Shown one piece after another: positions 7,108 to 16,280 of a stretch of 64,000 nt of DNA. The stretch covers positions 1-64,000 of the forward strand of contig NZ_JANYGH010000055.1 of assembly GCF_025362475.1 (NCBI RefSeq), written 5' to 3'. The notes beneath the pieces were generated by a model that was not told the origin of the DNA, searched no databases, and was given only the letters and a program-made list of their open reading frames with translations. This DNA is from Mucilaginibacter sp. Its GTDB lineage: Bacteria > Bacteroidota > Bacteroidia > Sphingobacteriales > Sphingobacteriaceae. The position numbers and the translations under genes were made by a program. Numbering within the stretch: the stretch's first letter is position 1; each line of letters starts with the position of its first letter.

Positions 7108-9306
7108 TTATACTTCTTCTACCACAGCATTTTTTGTAAAACTGGTAAGTAGTTTGCGAACTTCTTTGGGATTGCGCAGATAAAACTTGGCTGCCGATAA
7201 ATTACTTCCAACCTTAATGGTAATTGCGCTATCGGGGAGAGCTTTAAATATATCCTCATCGGTATAATCATCACCAAAAGCTATAATGAAATCATAATCT
7301 TTGCCTTCGGTAAGCGTTAAAGCCGCCTTACCTTTGTTAACATCCATATTCTTCACTTCCAATACCTTATCCCCTGCCAGTAATTGTAACCCTTTGTCAC
7401 TTGCGTGATATTTTAAGTTGTTCATTAACTCGCCTGCCCTGAGTTCGCCCAGGCCTGCCTGAGCTTTGCGATAATGCCACACCAGTGAGTATGTTTTTTC
7501 TTCGATGAATGAGCCCGGTGTACGATCTACATAAGTTTCCAGAATTGGGTAGATATCTTGTTTCCATTGGTCTGATAAACCTCCAATTTTATGCCATGAT
7601 GTGCCCTGCTGCTTAAACCACGAGCCATGTTCAGCAATCAGGTACATGTTGGTATGCTTAAACCAGTCGTCGAGGTTTTCATGCTTTCGGCCACTAATCA
7701 ACACTACTTGGTTGGCAGGATCTTCGGTGAGTTTGTTGATAATATTATAAAGTTCTCTATCCGGACTCGCCTGATCAATGTTTGATTTAAAACCTACAAG
7801 CGTACCATCATAATCTAAAAATATAATGCGTTTCTTGGTTTTAATATAGCGATTAATGATAGATTGCTCGGTAGTGTTACTTACATGTCTTGCTTGCAAT
7901 GACCGCTGCATTAGTTTTACCTCTTTCAGCCGATCCATAAATATTTTAACCCAGTGCGAAACATTAAATTTGGTTACCAACTGTCGCATTGGTATCATCC
8001 GTCTTTTCTGTTCACTCAAAGGCATGTTAATAGCCTGTAATATCGCCCTGCAAACCTCACCGGTATTATTTGGATTTACAATTATAGCGTCAATTAATTC
8101 CTTAGATGAACCAGCCATCTCGCTCATAATCAATACACCATCATCTTTTATGCGGCTGGCTACATACTCCTTGCTTACCAGGTTCATGCCATCCCTCATG
8201 GGTGTTACTAAACATACGTCGGCAGTGTAATATAGGGCCGAAAGCATCTCAATAGGGAAAGAGCGATAGTAATAATGTATAGGGCTCCAATCCATTGTTC
8301 TATAAATAGAGTTGATATTACCCACCTTTTTGTCTATTTCATCACGTAAATGAGCATACTGAGGAACAGTATCCCGCGATGGTACAACAATCATATAAAG
8401 CGCTATTTTTCCTATGCATTCAGGACATAGTTGCAACAAAAGCTCAAAAGCCTGCAAGCGCTGCAATATCCCTTTGCTGTAATCAAGCCGATCAACGGAA
8501 AGAATAAGTTTGGTATCTTTAAAATTGTCTTTAATTAGTTCTATTTGATGTTGAACATCTTTCTGTAAAGGCAATGAAGCATATTTTTTTTCATCTATCC
8601 CCATCGGGAATGATTCAACAACAATTGATCGCTCACCTGTTGTAATGATGTTTGATGACGATATTACTGGTAAAATGCGGGTTGTTGCTCCTATAAAATG
8701 CCGTACATCATCAAATGTATGAAAACCTATCAGGTCGGCCCCAAGCATTCCTTCAAGTAACTCTGAACGCCATGGTATGAGCCTGAACATTTCATGCGAA
8801 GGAAATGGAATATGAAGGAAAAAGCCTATAGAAACATCAGGCAGTTCATGTCTTACCAGGGCGGGCAATAGTAATAACTGGTAATCATGTACCCAAATCA
8901 CGTCGCCGGGCTCGGCAACACTAAGTACTACATCCCTGAATTTTTTATTAACGGCCTGGTAATAATCCCAGTTGGATTGTTTGTAATTTGCATAGGTTGA
9001 GGCATAGTAATGGAAAACTGGCCATAAAACCTCATTTGAAAAGCCTTCATAGTATTGGTTGATCTCTTCCTGATCAAGAAACACAGGAATAAGACTTAAT
9101 TCTTTTAACTGGTTGGTTACCTCATCTTTATCATGTTGATCGATAATCTCCACTCCCGGCCATCCAATCCACACATTATCGTCTTGTTTGTATATTGATC
9201 CTAAACCGGTTGCAAGCCCACCTTCGCTTGATGATAGTATATATTCATCATCAGTTTTGGAGATCTTTACAGGTAATCGGTTAGATACAATGATAGTCTT
9301 TGGCAT
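7108..9306 (-). CDS. otsAB: Bifunctional trehalose-6-phosphate synthase/phosphatase
   Basis: 732-residue fusion. Residues 1 to about 465 are a GT20 trehalose-6-phosphate synthase (UDP-glucose + glucose-6-phosphate), with EGGLATGLGSIY, WVHDYQLLLLP, FFLHIPFPSHEMFR and DRLDYSKG. Residues from about 490 to 725 are a HAD-type phosphatase with DYDGT near 497-501 and GDDYTDEDIF near the end. It therefore makes trehalose in two steps from one chain. The two activities are separate proteins in E. coli. It is convergent with the GH15 gene, placing synthesis and probable breakdown side by side. Confidence 0.95.
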   Translation of the reverse strand: MPKTIIVSNRLPVKISKTDDEYILSSSEGGLATGLGSIYKQDDNVWIGWPGVEIIDQHDKDEVTNQLKELSLIPVFLDQEEINQYYEGFSNEVLWPVFHYYASTYANYKQSNWDYYQAVNKKFRDVVLSVAEPGDVIWVHDYQLLLLPALVRHELPDVSIGFFLHIPFPSHEMFRLIPWRSELLEGMLGADLIGFHTFDDVRHFIGATTRILPVISSSNIITTGERSIVVESFPMGIDEKKYASLPLQKDVQHQIELIKDNFKDTKLILSVDRLDYSKGILQRLQAFELLLQLCPECIGKIALYMIVVPSRDTVPQYAHLRDEIDKKVGNINSIYRTMDWSPIHYYYRSFPIEMLSALYYTADVCLVTPMRDGMNLVSKEYVASRIKDDGVLIMSEMAGSSKELIDAIIVNPNNTGEVCRAILQAINMPLSEQKRRMIPMRQLVTKFNVSHWVKIFMDRLKEVKLMQRSLQARHVSNTTEQSIINRYIKTKKRIIFLDYDGTLVGFKSNIDQASPDRELYNIINKLTEDPANQVVLISGRKHENLDDWFKHTNMYLIAEHGSWFKQQGTSWHKIGGLSDQWKQDIYPILETYVDRTPGSFIEEKTYSLVWHYRKAQAGLGELRAGELMNNLKYHASDKGLQLLAGDKVLEVKNMDVNKGKAALTLTEGKDYDFIIAFGDDYTDEDIFKALPDSAITIKVGSNLSAAKFYLRNPKEVRKLLTSFTKNAVVEEV

Positions 9307-9399
9307 AATACTTATTAATATTTACAACTTATATATTTTATAAAGGTGTAAACAGCCAAGTTGTTTGCCAAAAGATGAGAATTGCAACATTTGTAACAC

Positions 9400-9433
9400 A
9401 AAAAAGCCGCCCAGATTTACTGGAGCGGCTTTA
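9400..9433 (-). terminator. Rho-independent terminator after the secreted PepSY-like gene
   Basis: On the minus strand AAGCCGCTCCAG pairs with CTGGGCGGCTT around TAAAT (one mismatch) and runs into a T tract. It also separates this gene from otsAB downstream. Confidence 0.85.
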
Positions 9434-9456
9434 ATAATTTTACAATTCCTTAGGAA

Positions 9457-9936
9457 TTATTTCACTTGTTGAAAAAATTCAAGGTTAGCTTGTTGGGTTA
9501 TCCTTACAAGCACTTCGTGAGCATCATTTTTAAGATCAACGAAGTATGAAGTTTGATCGATGTTTGAGTTTACATCAGTATTAGCCTGGTAAACAATAAC
9601 TTCGCCAATTTGGTAACCAGCATAATCTTTGTTGATTTGTTTCATTGTTTTTGCAGGGATCGCTTTAGGATCAACACGTTGAGTAACACCAAGGTACTCA
9701 CCGTTAAGGTTGTAAAAAGCGGTTTTTCTAACGCCATCAACAGTGAAAGTAGCTTTCTGGCAATTTTTAGTTACTGTCCAGTTTACATCTTTTGCATCAG
9801 CAAAATCAACTGTGAAACCATGTAAGGCTACGTAAGAAACGTTTGTGCCTCCATCTACTCTTTTACCACCATCGGCAGCAAATACATTAACACTTAATAA
9901 AGCGGCAATTGCGGTTGTTAAAAATATCTTTTTCAT
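9457..9936 (-). CDS. Secreted PepSY-like / BLIP-like small protein
   Basis: 159 residues with a clear signal peptide cut after NVFA-A (about residue 20). The mature part has repeated strand patterns such as ATFTVDGVRKTAFYNLNGEYLG, which resemble the PepSY-like (beta-lactamase-inhibitor-like) beta-sheet proteins common in the periplasm of Bacteroidetes. No enzymatic residues are evident. It has its own promoter and terminator, so it is a single-gene unit. The function is unknown. Confidence 0.75.
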   Translation of the reverse strand: MKKIFLTTAIAALLSVNVFAADGGKRVDGGTNVSYVALHGFTVDFADAKDVNWTVTKNCQKATFTVDGVRKTAFYNLNGEYLGVTQRVDPKAIPAKTMKQINKDYAGYQIGEVIVYQANTDVNSNIDQTSYFVDLKNDAHEVLVRITQQANLEFFQQVK

Positions 9937-9961
9937 GTATGTTTAAATTTTAAATCCACAA

Positions 9962-9993
9962 CAAAAGTATGCTACAATTAGTGATTTGGCAAA
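9962..9993 (-). promoter_or_regulatory. Promoter of the secreted PepSY-like gene
   Basis: On the minus strand TTTG (complement of 9990-9993) is followed after 20 bases by TACTTTTG (complement of 9962-9969). The start site would be near 9956, about 20 bases before the ATG. Both elements match the Bacteroidetes pattern fully. Confidence 0.75.
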
Positions 9994-10163
9994 TAAAATT
10001 TAATTTTTATGAATATTTGATAATAACAGTCAATTTGACGTATAAAATTTAGATTTTTGCAATCTACTTAGTGTATATTTTACAATATGCTAAACAAAAA
10101 ACATTTACAAAAATCGGTTTAGCAAGGTTAAAAACAGCTTGTTTATATAAAATTAACCTCAAT

Positions 10164-10973
10164 TTAACCATTCTCGGCGAAGCCTGGGTATAAGGTCATG
10201 CCGCCATCCATAAATATTGTGGTACCGGTTATATAATCGGCTTGATCAGAAGCCAGCCAGGCCGCAAGTTGCCCAATATCATTGGGTTGGCCTATCCTGT
10301 TATATGGGATGAGGGTGAGTAGTTTATCTAAAGCTTCAGGGGTATCCCACGCAGATTTATTGATCGGGGTTTTTATAGCACCGGGGCCAATACCCACAAC
10401 CCTGATCTTATGTGGAGCCAGTTCCTGAGCTATACTTTTCATGAACATGCTGATGCCTCCCTTGCTTGTTGCATAATTAACGTGACCGGCCCAGGGAATT
10501 ATTTCATGTACACTGCTCATACAAATTATCTTGCCCGCAGCACTACTCCTATCTTCAATTACTCCCCTGCGTATGAACTCTTTAGCCGCTTCGCGTGAAC
10601 ATAAAAACTGACCGGTTAAATTAATGCCAATCACTTTATTCCAGTCGTCCAAAGTCATATCCACAAATTTGGAATCTTTTTGTACGCCGGCATTATTAAC
10701 TAAAATATCAATAGTACCGTACCGCGCAAACATTTGCGCAAACATGGCCTTTACTTCTTCTTCATGACTCACATCTGCCTGGATAGCAAACGCTTCGCCG
10801 CCGGTAGCTTTTATTTGGCTTACTACCTCTTCGGCGGCATCATGGTTATGGGCATAATTTATAACTAATTTGGCTCCGGCGGCAGCCAGAGCCAAAGCAA
10901 CACCTTTACCTATTCCGCTATCGGAACCTGTTACCAGGGCGGCCTGATTTTTTAATGATGGAGTTTGGTTCAT
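10164..10973 (-). CDS. SDR-family NAD(P)-dependent oxidoreductase, glucose 1-dehydrogenase-like
   Basis: 269-residue classical short-chain dehydrogenase. The cofactor motif TGSDSGIGKG is near residue 15, NNAG near 95, the catalytic Ser in ICMSSVHE, and YATSK gives the Tyr/Lys pair. The end EFAENG-like region follows the substrate loop. Length and motifs match the glucose 1-dehydrogenase/3-oxoacyl reductase subgroup; the substrate is not certain. It is flanked by long AT-rich gaps and appears to stand alone. Confidence 0.9.
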   Translation of the reverse strand: MNQTPSLKNQAALVTGSDSGIGKGVALALAAAGAKLVINYAHNHDAAEEVVSQIKATGGEAFAIQADVSHEEEVKAMFAQMFARYGTIDILVNNAGVQKDSKFVDMTLDDWNKVIGINLTGQFLCSREAAKEFIRRGVIEDRSSAAGKIICMSSVHEIIPWAGHVNYATSKGGISMFMKSIAQELAPHKIRVVGIGPGAIKTPINKSAWDTPEALDKLLTLIPYNRIGQPNDIGQLAAWLASDQADYITGTTIFMDGGMTLYPGFAENG

Positions 10974-11101
10974 TTAACAACAGTTTTAATTGTTCAATAT
11001 AACCAATGTAATTGGAAGAATAATGTTTTGCCTTCATTAAAGGAATTGACATAATTAATGCTTTTTCTGCTCAATCTTATGCAATCCTGTGCGGTATTGT
11101 T

Positions 11102-11881
11102 TTAATCCTGTACAATCCTGAGCGGCTCAGGTTCATCCTCTAAATGTTTAATAAAGTCAAGAAACATAAACAGTGCTTTCTTTTTGTCTGCTGTCAAATC
11201 GTAATCAATCTTGTCCATCAGGTAATCTATAATGTCAAAATCATCGCGCATCGGAATTTCTTTGAATAGCTCGTGGCGGTGGTCGAGGCCGTATTTGAGT
11301 GCGGCGTTAAACTCATCCATAAATTCCTGCGGAATGGGTTTGTTGGCTATCCAACCGGCGAACATAAATGGAAGGCCGGTAAAATTTTGCCACTCCCCGG
11401 CAAGGTCATACGCGTATTTATACTTCTCTTTTTTGCCAAAAGTGCGGTCGCCTATTTGAACGAATGCGGTATTTGCTTCGGCTGATGTGCCATAATCGGC
11501 AGCATCCTTAATTAATTCGGGACTTACTTTCCAAAAGTTTTTAAGTAGCACAAGGGCCAGGTTATTGGATGACCGCGATTGCGGATCAAGCTGCAGGTAT
11601 TTGATATCCTGCACCGCGCAATTGCTAAAGATGAATACAGAGTTAACTGGCCCTACTGCACCAATGCAATAATCAGATATTATTTCCCACTGCGGCAGAT
11701 TTAAGGTAGCTGCTACCGGGATTAACCCGATGTCTACCACATCATCTATGAGTTTTTGAGCACAGTCTGACGGCATGTCCAAACTTAGTTCTATCTTATC
11801 TATGAACCCGGTTTGTTGTAAACCGTATATAAAGGGCTTGGTGTTGGTATAGCTTACTGCTGATATTCTGATCTTTTTCAC
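11102..11881 (-). CDS. mqnA: Chorismate dehydratase of the futalosine menaquinone pathway
   Basis: 259-residue periplasmic-binding-protein-fold enzyme that dehydrates chorismate to 3-enolpyruvylbenzoate, the first step of the futalosine route. Family blocks are AVSYTNTKPF near the N-terminus, DIGLIPVA, DPQSRSSNNLALVLL and PFMFAGWIAN. It has no signal peptide, as expected for this cytoplasmic enzyme. It is last in an mqnE - phosphatase - mqnA operon, 17 bases after the phosphatase stop. Confidence 0.93.
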   Translation of the reverse strand: MKKIRISAVSYTNTKPFIYGLQQTGFIDKIELSLDMPSDCAQKLIDDVVDIGLIPVAATLNLPQWEIISDYCIGAVGPVNSVFIFSNCAVQDIKYLQLDPQSRSSNNLALVLLKNFWKVSPELIKDAADYGTSAEANTAFVQIGDRTFGKKEKYKYAYDLAGEWQNFTGLPFMFAGWIANKPIPQEFMDEFNAALKYGLDHRHELFKEIPMRDDFDIIDYLMDKIDYDLTADKKKALFMFLDFIKHLEDEPEPLRIVQD

Positions 11882-11898
11882 AAGTAAAGTACTTTCTT

Positions 11899-12519
11899 TC
11901 AGGATTGTTTTAAATGTTCGGCATTATTGAAATCTACGATTTCGAATTTCTCGCCATCGGTCACAACCTTGTATAAAACAAGATTCTGGTGCGGAAATGT
12001 TTCCATTTCTGTTAAAGGCTTGCCGGTTAAAATGCATAGTAATAAACGCATGGCACGGCCGTGCATACAAATTAGCACTGTTTTTTCTTCTGGGTGACTC
12101 ATGATCACCTGTAACGCTTCACGTTGGCGGATGGCAACCTCATTGGGGCTTTCGCCACCTTCAAATTTACTATCTAAGCGGCCATCGAGCCAATCGCGCA
12201 TGATCTGTAAAAAGGCCGCTTTGTTTTCGGTAGTACTTGGCTGCCCTTCATGTATGCCCCAGGCCAGCTCATCTAAACCACTTAATTTTTGGTAAGGGAT
12301 GTCAAGATCAATAAAGGATTGCACGCTTTGCTGGGTACGTTTTAATGCTGATACATAGATCTTATCAAAAGCAACATCTTTATAAGCCTCGTAAAACTGA
12401 CTGGCTTGTTTGCGGCCCTCGTCATTCAAATCGGTGTTCATGCCGCGTCCTTGTACAATGCCCTGTCTGTTAAGCTCTGTTTGGCCGTGGCGTACTATAT
12501 ATAAGGTTTTTTGTATCAT
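11899..12519 (-). CDS. Histidine phosphatase family protein between mqnE and mqnA
   Basis: 206-residue phosphoglycerate-mutase-like phosphatase. VRHGQTELNRQG carries the phospho-accepting His, with Arg in KRTQQS, Glu in FEGGESPNE, and the second His in CMHGRAMR. These are the complete catalytic set of the superfamily, but the protein is too short and lacks the phosphoglycerate mutase insertions. It lies inside the menaquinone operon, so a role in this pathway, or in removing a phosphorylated by-product, is possible but unproven. Confidence 0.88.
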   Translation of the reverse strand: MIQKTLYIVRHGQTELNRQGIVQGRGMNTDLNDEGRKQASQFYEAYKDVAFDKIYVSALKRTQQSVQSFIDLDIPYQKLSGLDELAWGIHEGQPSTTENKAAFLQIMRDWLDGRLDSKFEGGESPNEVAIRQREALQVIMSHPEEKTVLICMHGRAMRLLLCILTGKPLTEMETFPHQNLVLYKVVTDGEKFEIVDFNNAEHLKQS

Positions 12520-12608
12520 TCTTTTTTAGCAGATTGCTTGAAGCCGAAGCTTAAAGCTTTATCTGCATGTTTATTATTGAAGTTGCGCCCCGGGCTTTCT
12601 GCCTTGGG

Positions 12609-13805
12609 CTAATTAATTACTGGTAGTTTGTAATATTGTGGCTTTTTCTCAGTCTCCGGGAATTCAAAATTATTGTAATCGGTAACCACATTGTAAAGCG
12701 TGTCGCGCTCTATAGGGTACCTGCCCACATTTTTAATTAATTCAACCAGTTGTTTGGTGCTCATGCCCGGGTGTTGCTCTTCTGCACCTGCCATAGAATA
12801 AATTTTTGTGGTATCATCAAGCGTTCCATCAATATCATCCACACCAAAATTAAGAGAAAGTTGCGCTGTAGTGCGACTGATCATTGCCCAATAAGCTTTG
12901 ATATGATCAAAATTATCCAGGTATATACGAGCTATAGCGTAGTTGCGAAGATCCTCAACCACACTTGATTCAGGCACATGCGACATCTGGTTATCCTGGT
13001 TGCGGAATTTTAAGGGGATAAACGTTTGGAAACCTCCTGTTTTGTCCTGTAACTGCCGCAGCTGCTCCATATGGTCAACCCGATGGTGGAATTTTTCGAT
13101 ATGGCCATAAAGCATGGTAGCATTTGAGCGCCCACCCAGTTTATGCCATTCTTCATGAATAGCCAGCCATTGGTCGCCGGTACATTTATCCTTCGAGATT
13201 AGCTCACGAACTTCCGGATGGAAAATTTCGGCACCACCGCCAGGTATTGAGCCTAAACCAGCTTCATACATCAGGCGCATGCCGGTTGCATAGTCTATTT
13301 TAGCTTTCTTAAATATGTAATGGTATTCAACAGGTGTTAGCGCTTTAATGTGCAGTTCGGGTCGGTGTTTCCTGATCCTGCTAAAAAGCTCCTGATAAAA
13401 AGGTACGTCGTATTGGGGTAATACACCGCCTACAATATGCACTTCGGTTACCGGCTCACCATCGTATTTGGTTACCATATTAAACATCTCATCCATGGTG
13501 TACTCCCACCCTTCTGATTTTTGTTTAAGCAGGCGCGAATACGAACAAAATTTACAATCATAAACACAAAGATTGGTAGGCTCGATATGAAAATTACGAT
13601 TGAAATAGGTTATATCGCCGTGGCGTTTCTCGCGGATGTAGTTGGCCAAAACGCCCAGATAGCCCAGGTCGCACTGCTCATATAGCGTAACACCTTCATC
13701 AAAGGTGATCCGTTCGCTCCGTAAAACTTTTTCGGCAATGTGCTTTAAATCAGCAGGCAGATCCGGATTTTGTAATAATAATTGTAAATTACTCTCAGCT
13801 TCCAT
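12609..13805 (-). CDS. mqnE: Aminofutalosine synthase (radical SAM)
   Basis: 398 residues. Joins 3-enolpyruvylbenzoate and SAM to give 6-amino-6-deoxyfutalosine. The radical SAM cluster motif CVYDCKFC is near residue 81; GGVLPQYD, KALTPVEY and SIPGGGAEIF match MqnE rather than the related MqnC. It is first in the operon with the phosphatase and mqnA. A TACATTTG -7-like box (complement of 13821-13828) lies 15 bases before the ATG. Confidence 0.94.
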   Translation of the reverse strand: MEAESNLQLLLQNPDLPADLKHIAEKVLRSERITFDEGVTLYEQCDLGYLGVLANYIREKRHGDITYFNRNFHIEPTNLCVYDCKFCSYSRLLKQKSEGWEYTMDEMFNMVTKYDGEPVTEVHIVGGVLPQYDVPFYQELFSRIRKHRPELHIKALTPVEYHYIFKKAKIDYATGMRLMYEAGLGSIPGGGAEIFHPEVRELISKDKCTGDQWLAIHEEWHKLGGRSNATMLYGHIEKFHHRVDHMEQLRQLQDKTGGFQTFIPLKFRNQDNQMSHVPESSVVEDLRNYAIARIYLDNFDHIKAYWAMISRTTAQLSLNFGVDDIDGTLDDTTKIYSMAGAEEQHPGMSTKQLVELIKNVGRYPIERDTLYNVVTDYNNFEFPETEKKPQYYKLPVIN

Positions 13806-13820
13806 TCAAAAAACTTTGCA

Positions 13821-13828
13821 CAAATGTA
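13821..13828 (-). promoter_or_regulatory. Candidate -7 promoter element of the mqnE operon
   Basis: The minus strand reads TACATTTG, a perfect TAnnTTTG. No convincing -33 TTTG is at the right distance. The start site would leave a leader of about 10 bases. Confidence 0.45.
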
Positions 13829-13898
13829 ATAAAAAGCACAAAACAATACTTCATACAACAGGTACATCACTTAATGATAGCAAGTAATGACATTGAGT

Positions 13899-14426
13899 TT
13901 ACAGTGCATTTATATACCAAATATGTATGCCAACAGTACAATCATCCTGACAGCCTTTGGGCCTGTAGCTGCATGTTGATATCATTCCATTGATAGTTGC
14001 CTCAAAGAAAATATCATTAGTTTTTTTATCGGCAGTAAGCCATTCATTTTTAGCTTTTTTGTAAACATCATCTAAGGTAAGTACCTGTCCTGCCGCATTT
14101 CCGTGTGTATTTAAATTGGTTTTATCTTCGTGCCATTCACTTAAAGTAGTTTTTACACTCCCTGTACCGGTCGTGTTGGGGCTATATTTATAAGACGTAT
14201 AATCTCTTGCTATAACAACACCTTTATTCACGGTGATTTTGGTTTCTCCACTAACACCTGACACCACCGAGCCGTTTATAGTCGTATATGAATAGGAGTT
14301 GTTGTTAGCTCGTTTAAAACTCAACCAGGCCGAATAACTTTTATCATAATCGTTTGTAAGTGCATCTTTTTTACAGGCCGATAAACATATGGTAATAAGC
14401 AAGGTAATGATAAGGGGTTTTTTCAT
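13899..14426 (-). CDS. Hypothetical lipoprotein
   Basis: 175 residues from the ATG at 14424-14426. The leader MKKPLIITLLITICLSACKK contains a clear lipobox (LSAC), so the mature protein is lipid-anchored. The body is polar, Ser/Thr/Asn-rich and probably beta-stranded, with a cluster of Cys near the end (CSYRPKGCQDDC) that could form disulfides. No known domain was recognised. An upstream ATG at 14453 would add nine charged residues before the leader and is less likely. Confidence 0.7.
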   Translation of the reverse strand: MKKPLIITLLITICLSACKKDALTNDYDKSYSAWLSFKRANNNSYSYTTINGSVVSGVSGETKITVNKGVVIARDYTSYKYSPNTTGTGSVKTTLSEWHEDKTNLNTHGNAAGQVLTLDDVYKKAKNEWLTADKKTNDIFFEATINGMISTCSYRPKGCQDDCTVGIHIWYINAL

Positions 14427-14524
14427 GGTTGCGGTTTTTATACCTATTCGCAAAAAAGAGGTTGAGTGCTACAGCAAATCACAAATAATCTTATTTACTT
14501 TGAGGCAATAACATACACACGATA

Positions 14525-15643
14525 ATGAAAACTGAAACTATAGCCATACATGCAGGTAACCATATTGATGGATCATCAAGAGCTGTGATACAGCCGATTG
14601 TAATGTCTACCACTTTTGAGCGTGGTGTAGATGGCGATTTTCCTGGTGGGCATATCTATAGCCGGTCATCAAACCCTAACCGTTCATTATTGGAAAATGT
14701 TATAGCTCAATTAGAGGGTGGTGTTGATGCCGCTTCGTTTTCATCGGGCAATGCAGCTGGTATGGCGATATTTCAATCTCTTAAACCGGGCACGCATATT
14801 ATTTGTCCCGACGATATGTATCACGGTTTGCGTAATCAGCTTAAAAACCTGTTCGCAGGCATTTTAACTTTCGATTTTATTGATGTTAATGATAGCGAAG
14901 TGCTCCAGCAGCACATTAAGCCCGAAACCGGTGTGATATGGATAGAAACGCCCTCAAACCCCCTGCTTAAAATCACTGATATTAAAAAGGTGGTGGGTAT
15001 TGCCAAGGCAAAAGGACTTAAAGTTGTTGTTGATAATACCTTTGCCACCCCGATATGTCAGCAGCCGTTGGCATTAGGGGCTGATATAGTGATGCATTCG
15101 GCAACAAAATATTTTGGCGGCCATAGCGATCTGATGGGCGGGGCGCTAATTACCGCTGAAAAAAGCGACTGGTGGGCAAAAATTCGCCAGGTGCAGGAAA
15201 TGGGCGGTGCCATCCCCTCCCCAACCGATTGCTTTTGGTTGGTACGCAGTATTAAAACGCTGCCATATCGGGTTAAAGGGCATGTGTACAACGCCCAATT
15301 ATTAGCTGAATTTTTAGAATATCACCCAAAAGTAGAAAGGGTTTTATATCCCGGCCTGGCATCACACCCGCAGCATGAAATTGCTAAAGACCAGATGCTT
15401 GCCTTTGGAGGAATGCTGTCCTTTATAGTTAAGGGCGACGAAAATGATACCCATAATATCATCAATAAGCTAAAAATATTCACCAGAGCAACCAGCCTTG
15501 GCGGCGTGGAAAGCCTGATAGAGCATCGTGCTACCGTTGAGGGGCCGGATACAAAAACACCGCGCAATTTACTGCGGGTATCGGTTGGATTAGAGCACAT
15601 TGATGACTTGATAGAAGATTTGGAGCAGGCTTTAAATGGATAA
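14525..15643 (+). CDS. Transsulfuration PLP enzyme (cystathionine gamma-synthase / beta- or gamma-lyase)
   Basis: 372-residue Cys/Met metabolism PLP-dependent enzyme. The PLP lysine is in HSATKYFGGHSD (about residue 194), with YSRSSNPNR and FSSGNAAGMA forming other parts of the site. Family members form or split cystathionine, or remove H2S or methanethiol; the reaction cannot be fixed from motifs alone. It lies upstream of the metY-metX-hom operon but is separated from it by 1 kb with its own promoter and hairpin. A near-consensus TTTACTTTG (14494-14502) precedes it. Confidence 0.88.
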   Translation: MKTETIAIHAGNHIDGSSRAVIQPIVMSTTFERGVDGDFPGGHIYSRSSNPNRSLLENVIAQLEGGVDAASFSSGNAAGMAIFQSLKPGTHIICPDDMYHGLRNQLKNLFAGILTFDFIDVNDSEVLQQHIKPETGVIWIETPSNPLLKITDIKKVVGIAKAKGLKVVVDNTFATPICQQPLALGADIVMHSATKYFGGHSDLMGGALITAEKSDWWAKIRQVQEMGGAIPSPTDCFWLVRSIKTLPYRVKGHVYNAQLLAEFLEYHPKVERVLYPGLASHPQHEIAKDQMLAFGGMLSFIVKGDENDTHNIINKLKIFTRATSLGGVESLIEHRATVEGPDTKTPRNLLRVSVGLEHIDDLIEDLEQALNG

Positions 15644-15671
15644 AGGATGAAAAGATCAAGGAGCAAGGATT

Positions 15672-15698
15672 AAATAAGTAAAGCATCTTTGCTTATTT
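15672..15698 (+). terminator. Hairpin after the transsulfuration gene
   Basis: AAATAAG-T-AAAG pairs with CTTT-G-CTTATTT around a three-base loop (CAT), a 12-bp stem with one wobble. The T tract is part of the stem and none follows, so termination may be weak. Confidence 0.5.
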
Positions 15699-15848
15699 GT
15701 CCAACAGTCTTTAATCTAATTGGTGTTTAAATAAATATATACTCCTACTCAGTTGTTTGTGTCCTCACAAACAACCATTCCGGCGTGTTAAACTAAGGTG
15801 GAACTTACGCTGGCCCTCCCCGCTAAACCTATGTTTACACAATTGCAT

Positions 15849-16018
15849 GCGCCGTTAGGCGCTACCTGTTTGTAGCAATATCAACAAAAAACAAAATTGC
15901 GCCGTAGGCGTTACCTGCAAATTAGCAAGGTATAGGCTTTCTTAGCAGGCAGGTAGCTTCTAACGAGGCAAAGGTTAAGGGCGTGGTTTTTCTACAAACA
16001 GGTAGCACCTAACGGTGC
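15849..16018. repeat. Cluster of four REP-like palindromes (two forward, two inverted)
   Basis: Forward copies: GCGCCGTTAGGCGC then TACCTGTTTGTAG (15849-15875), and GCGCCGTAGGCGT then TACCTGCAAATTAG (15899-15925). Inverted copies: a degenerate one at 15941-15969 and a good one, CTACAAACAGGTA then GCACCTAACGGTGC, at 15992-16018. Each is a short GC-rich stem with a TAAC/GTTA loop plus a conserved flank, the structure of REP elements moved by RAYT-type transposases. No transposase is nearby. The outer copies could pair to form one large hairpin. Confidence 0.75.
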
Positions 16019-16184
16019 AGGTAACCTCGATTGATTTGTGCCCTATGCAAATTTTGTTAGCTAACCTGATTTAACCTTTCTCTCCTACTTACCGAGAGAA
16101 GAGATCGCAGATACCCACGCTTTTTATTTCTTCCTGATACTTTTGTTCCTTTGTCCACCCATCTTTTATCTAAATAAAATTTAA

Positions 16185-16217
16185 TTTGGTATTTTAATAA
16201 ATATCCGCTTATCTTTG
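16185..16217 (+). promoter_or_regulatory. Promoter of the SAM-riboswitch met operon
   Basis: TTTG (16185-16188) is followed after 21 bases by TATCTTTG (16210-16217), a full match to the Bacteroidetes -33/-7 pattern. Transcription would begin near 16223, about 60 bases before the riboswitch core and 410 before metY. Confidence 0.75.
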
Positions 16218-16280
16218 GAACATTATTTGGTAGCAATACCATAATCGATCAATCCTCCGCATAGTTCGGGTATTGATTTA

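Noticed and set aside
15672..15698. Hairpin as a strong intrinsic terminator
   Set aside because: Lacks a free T tract; kept only as a weak terminator.
16057..16242. 61-codon minus-strand frame over the met promoter
   Set aside because: It covers a clear promoter and has no domain, so it is a chance frame.
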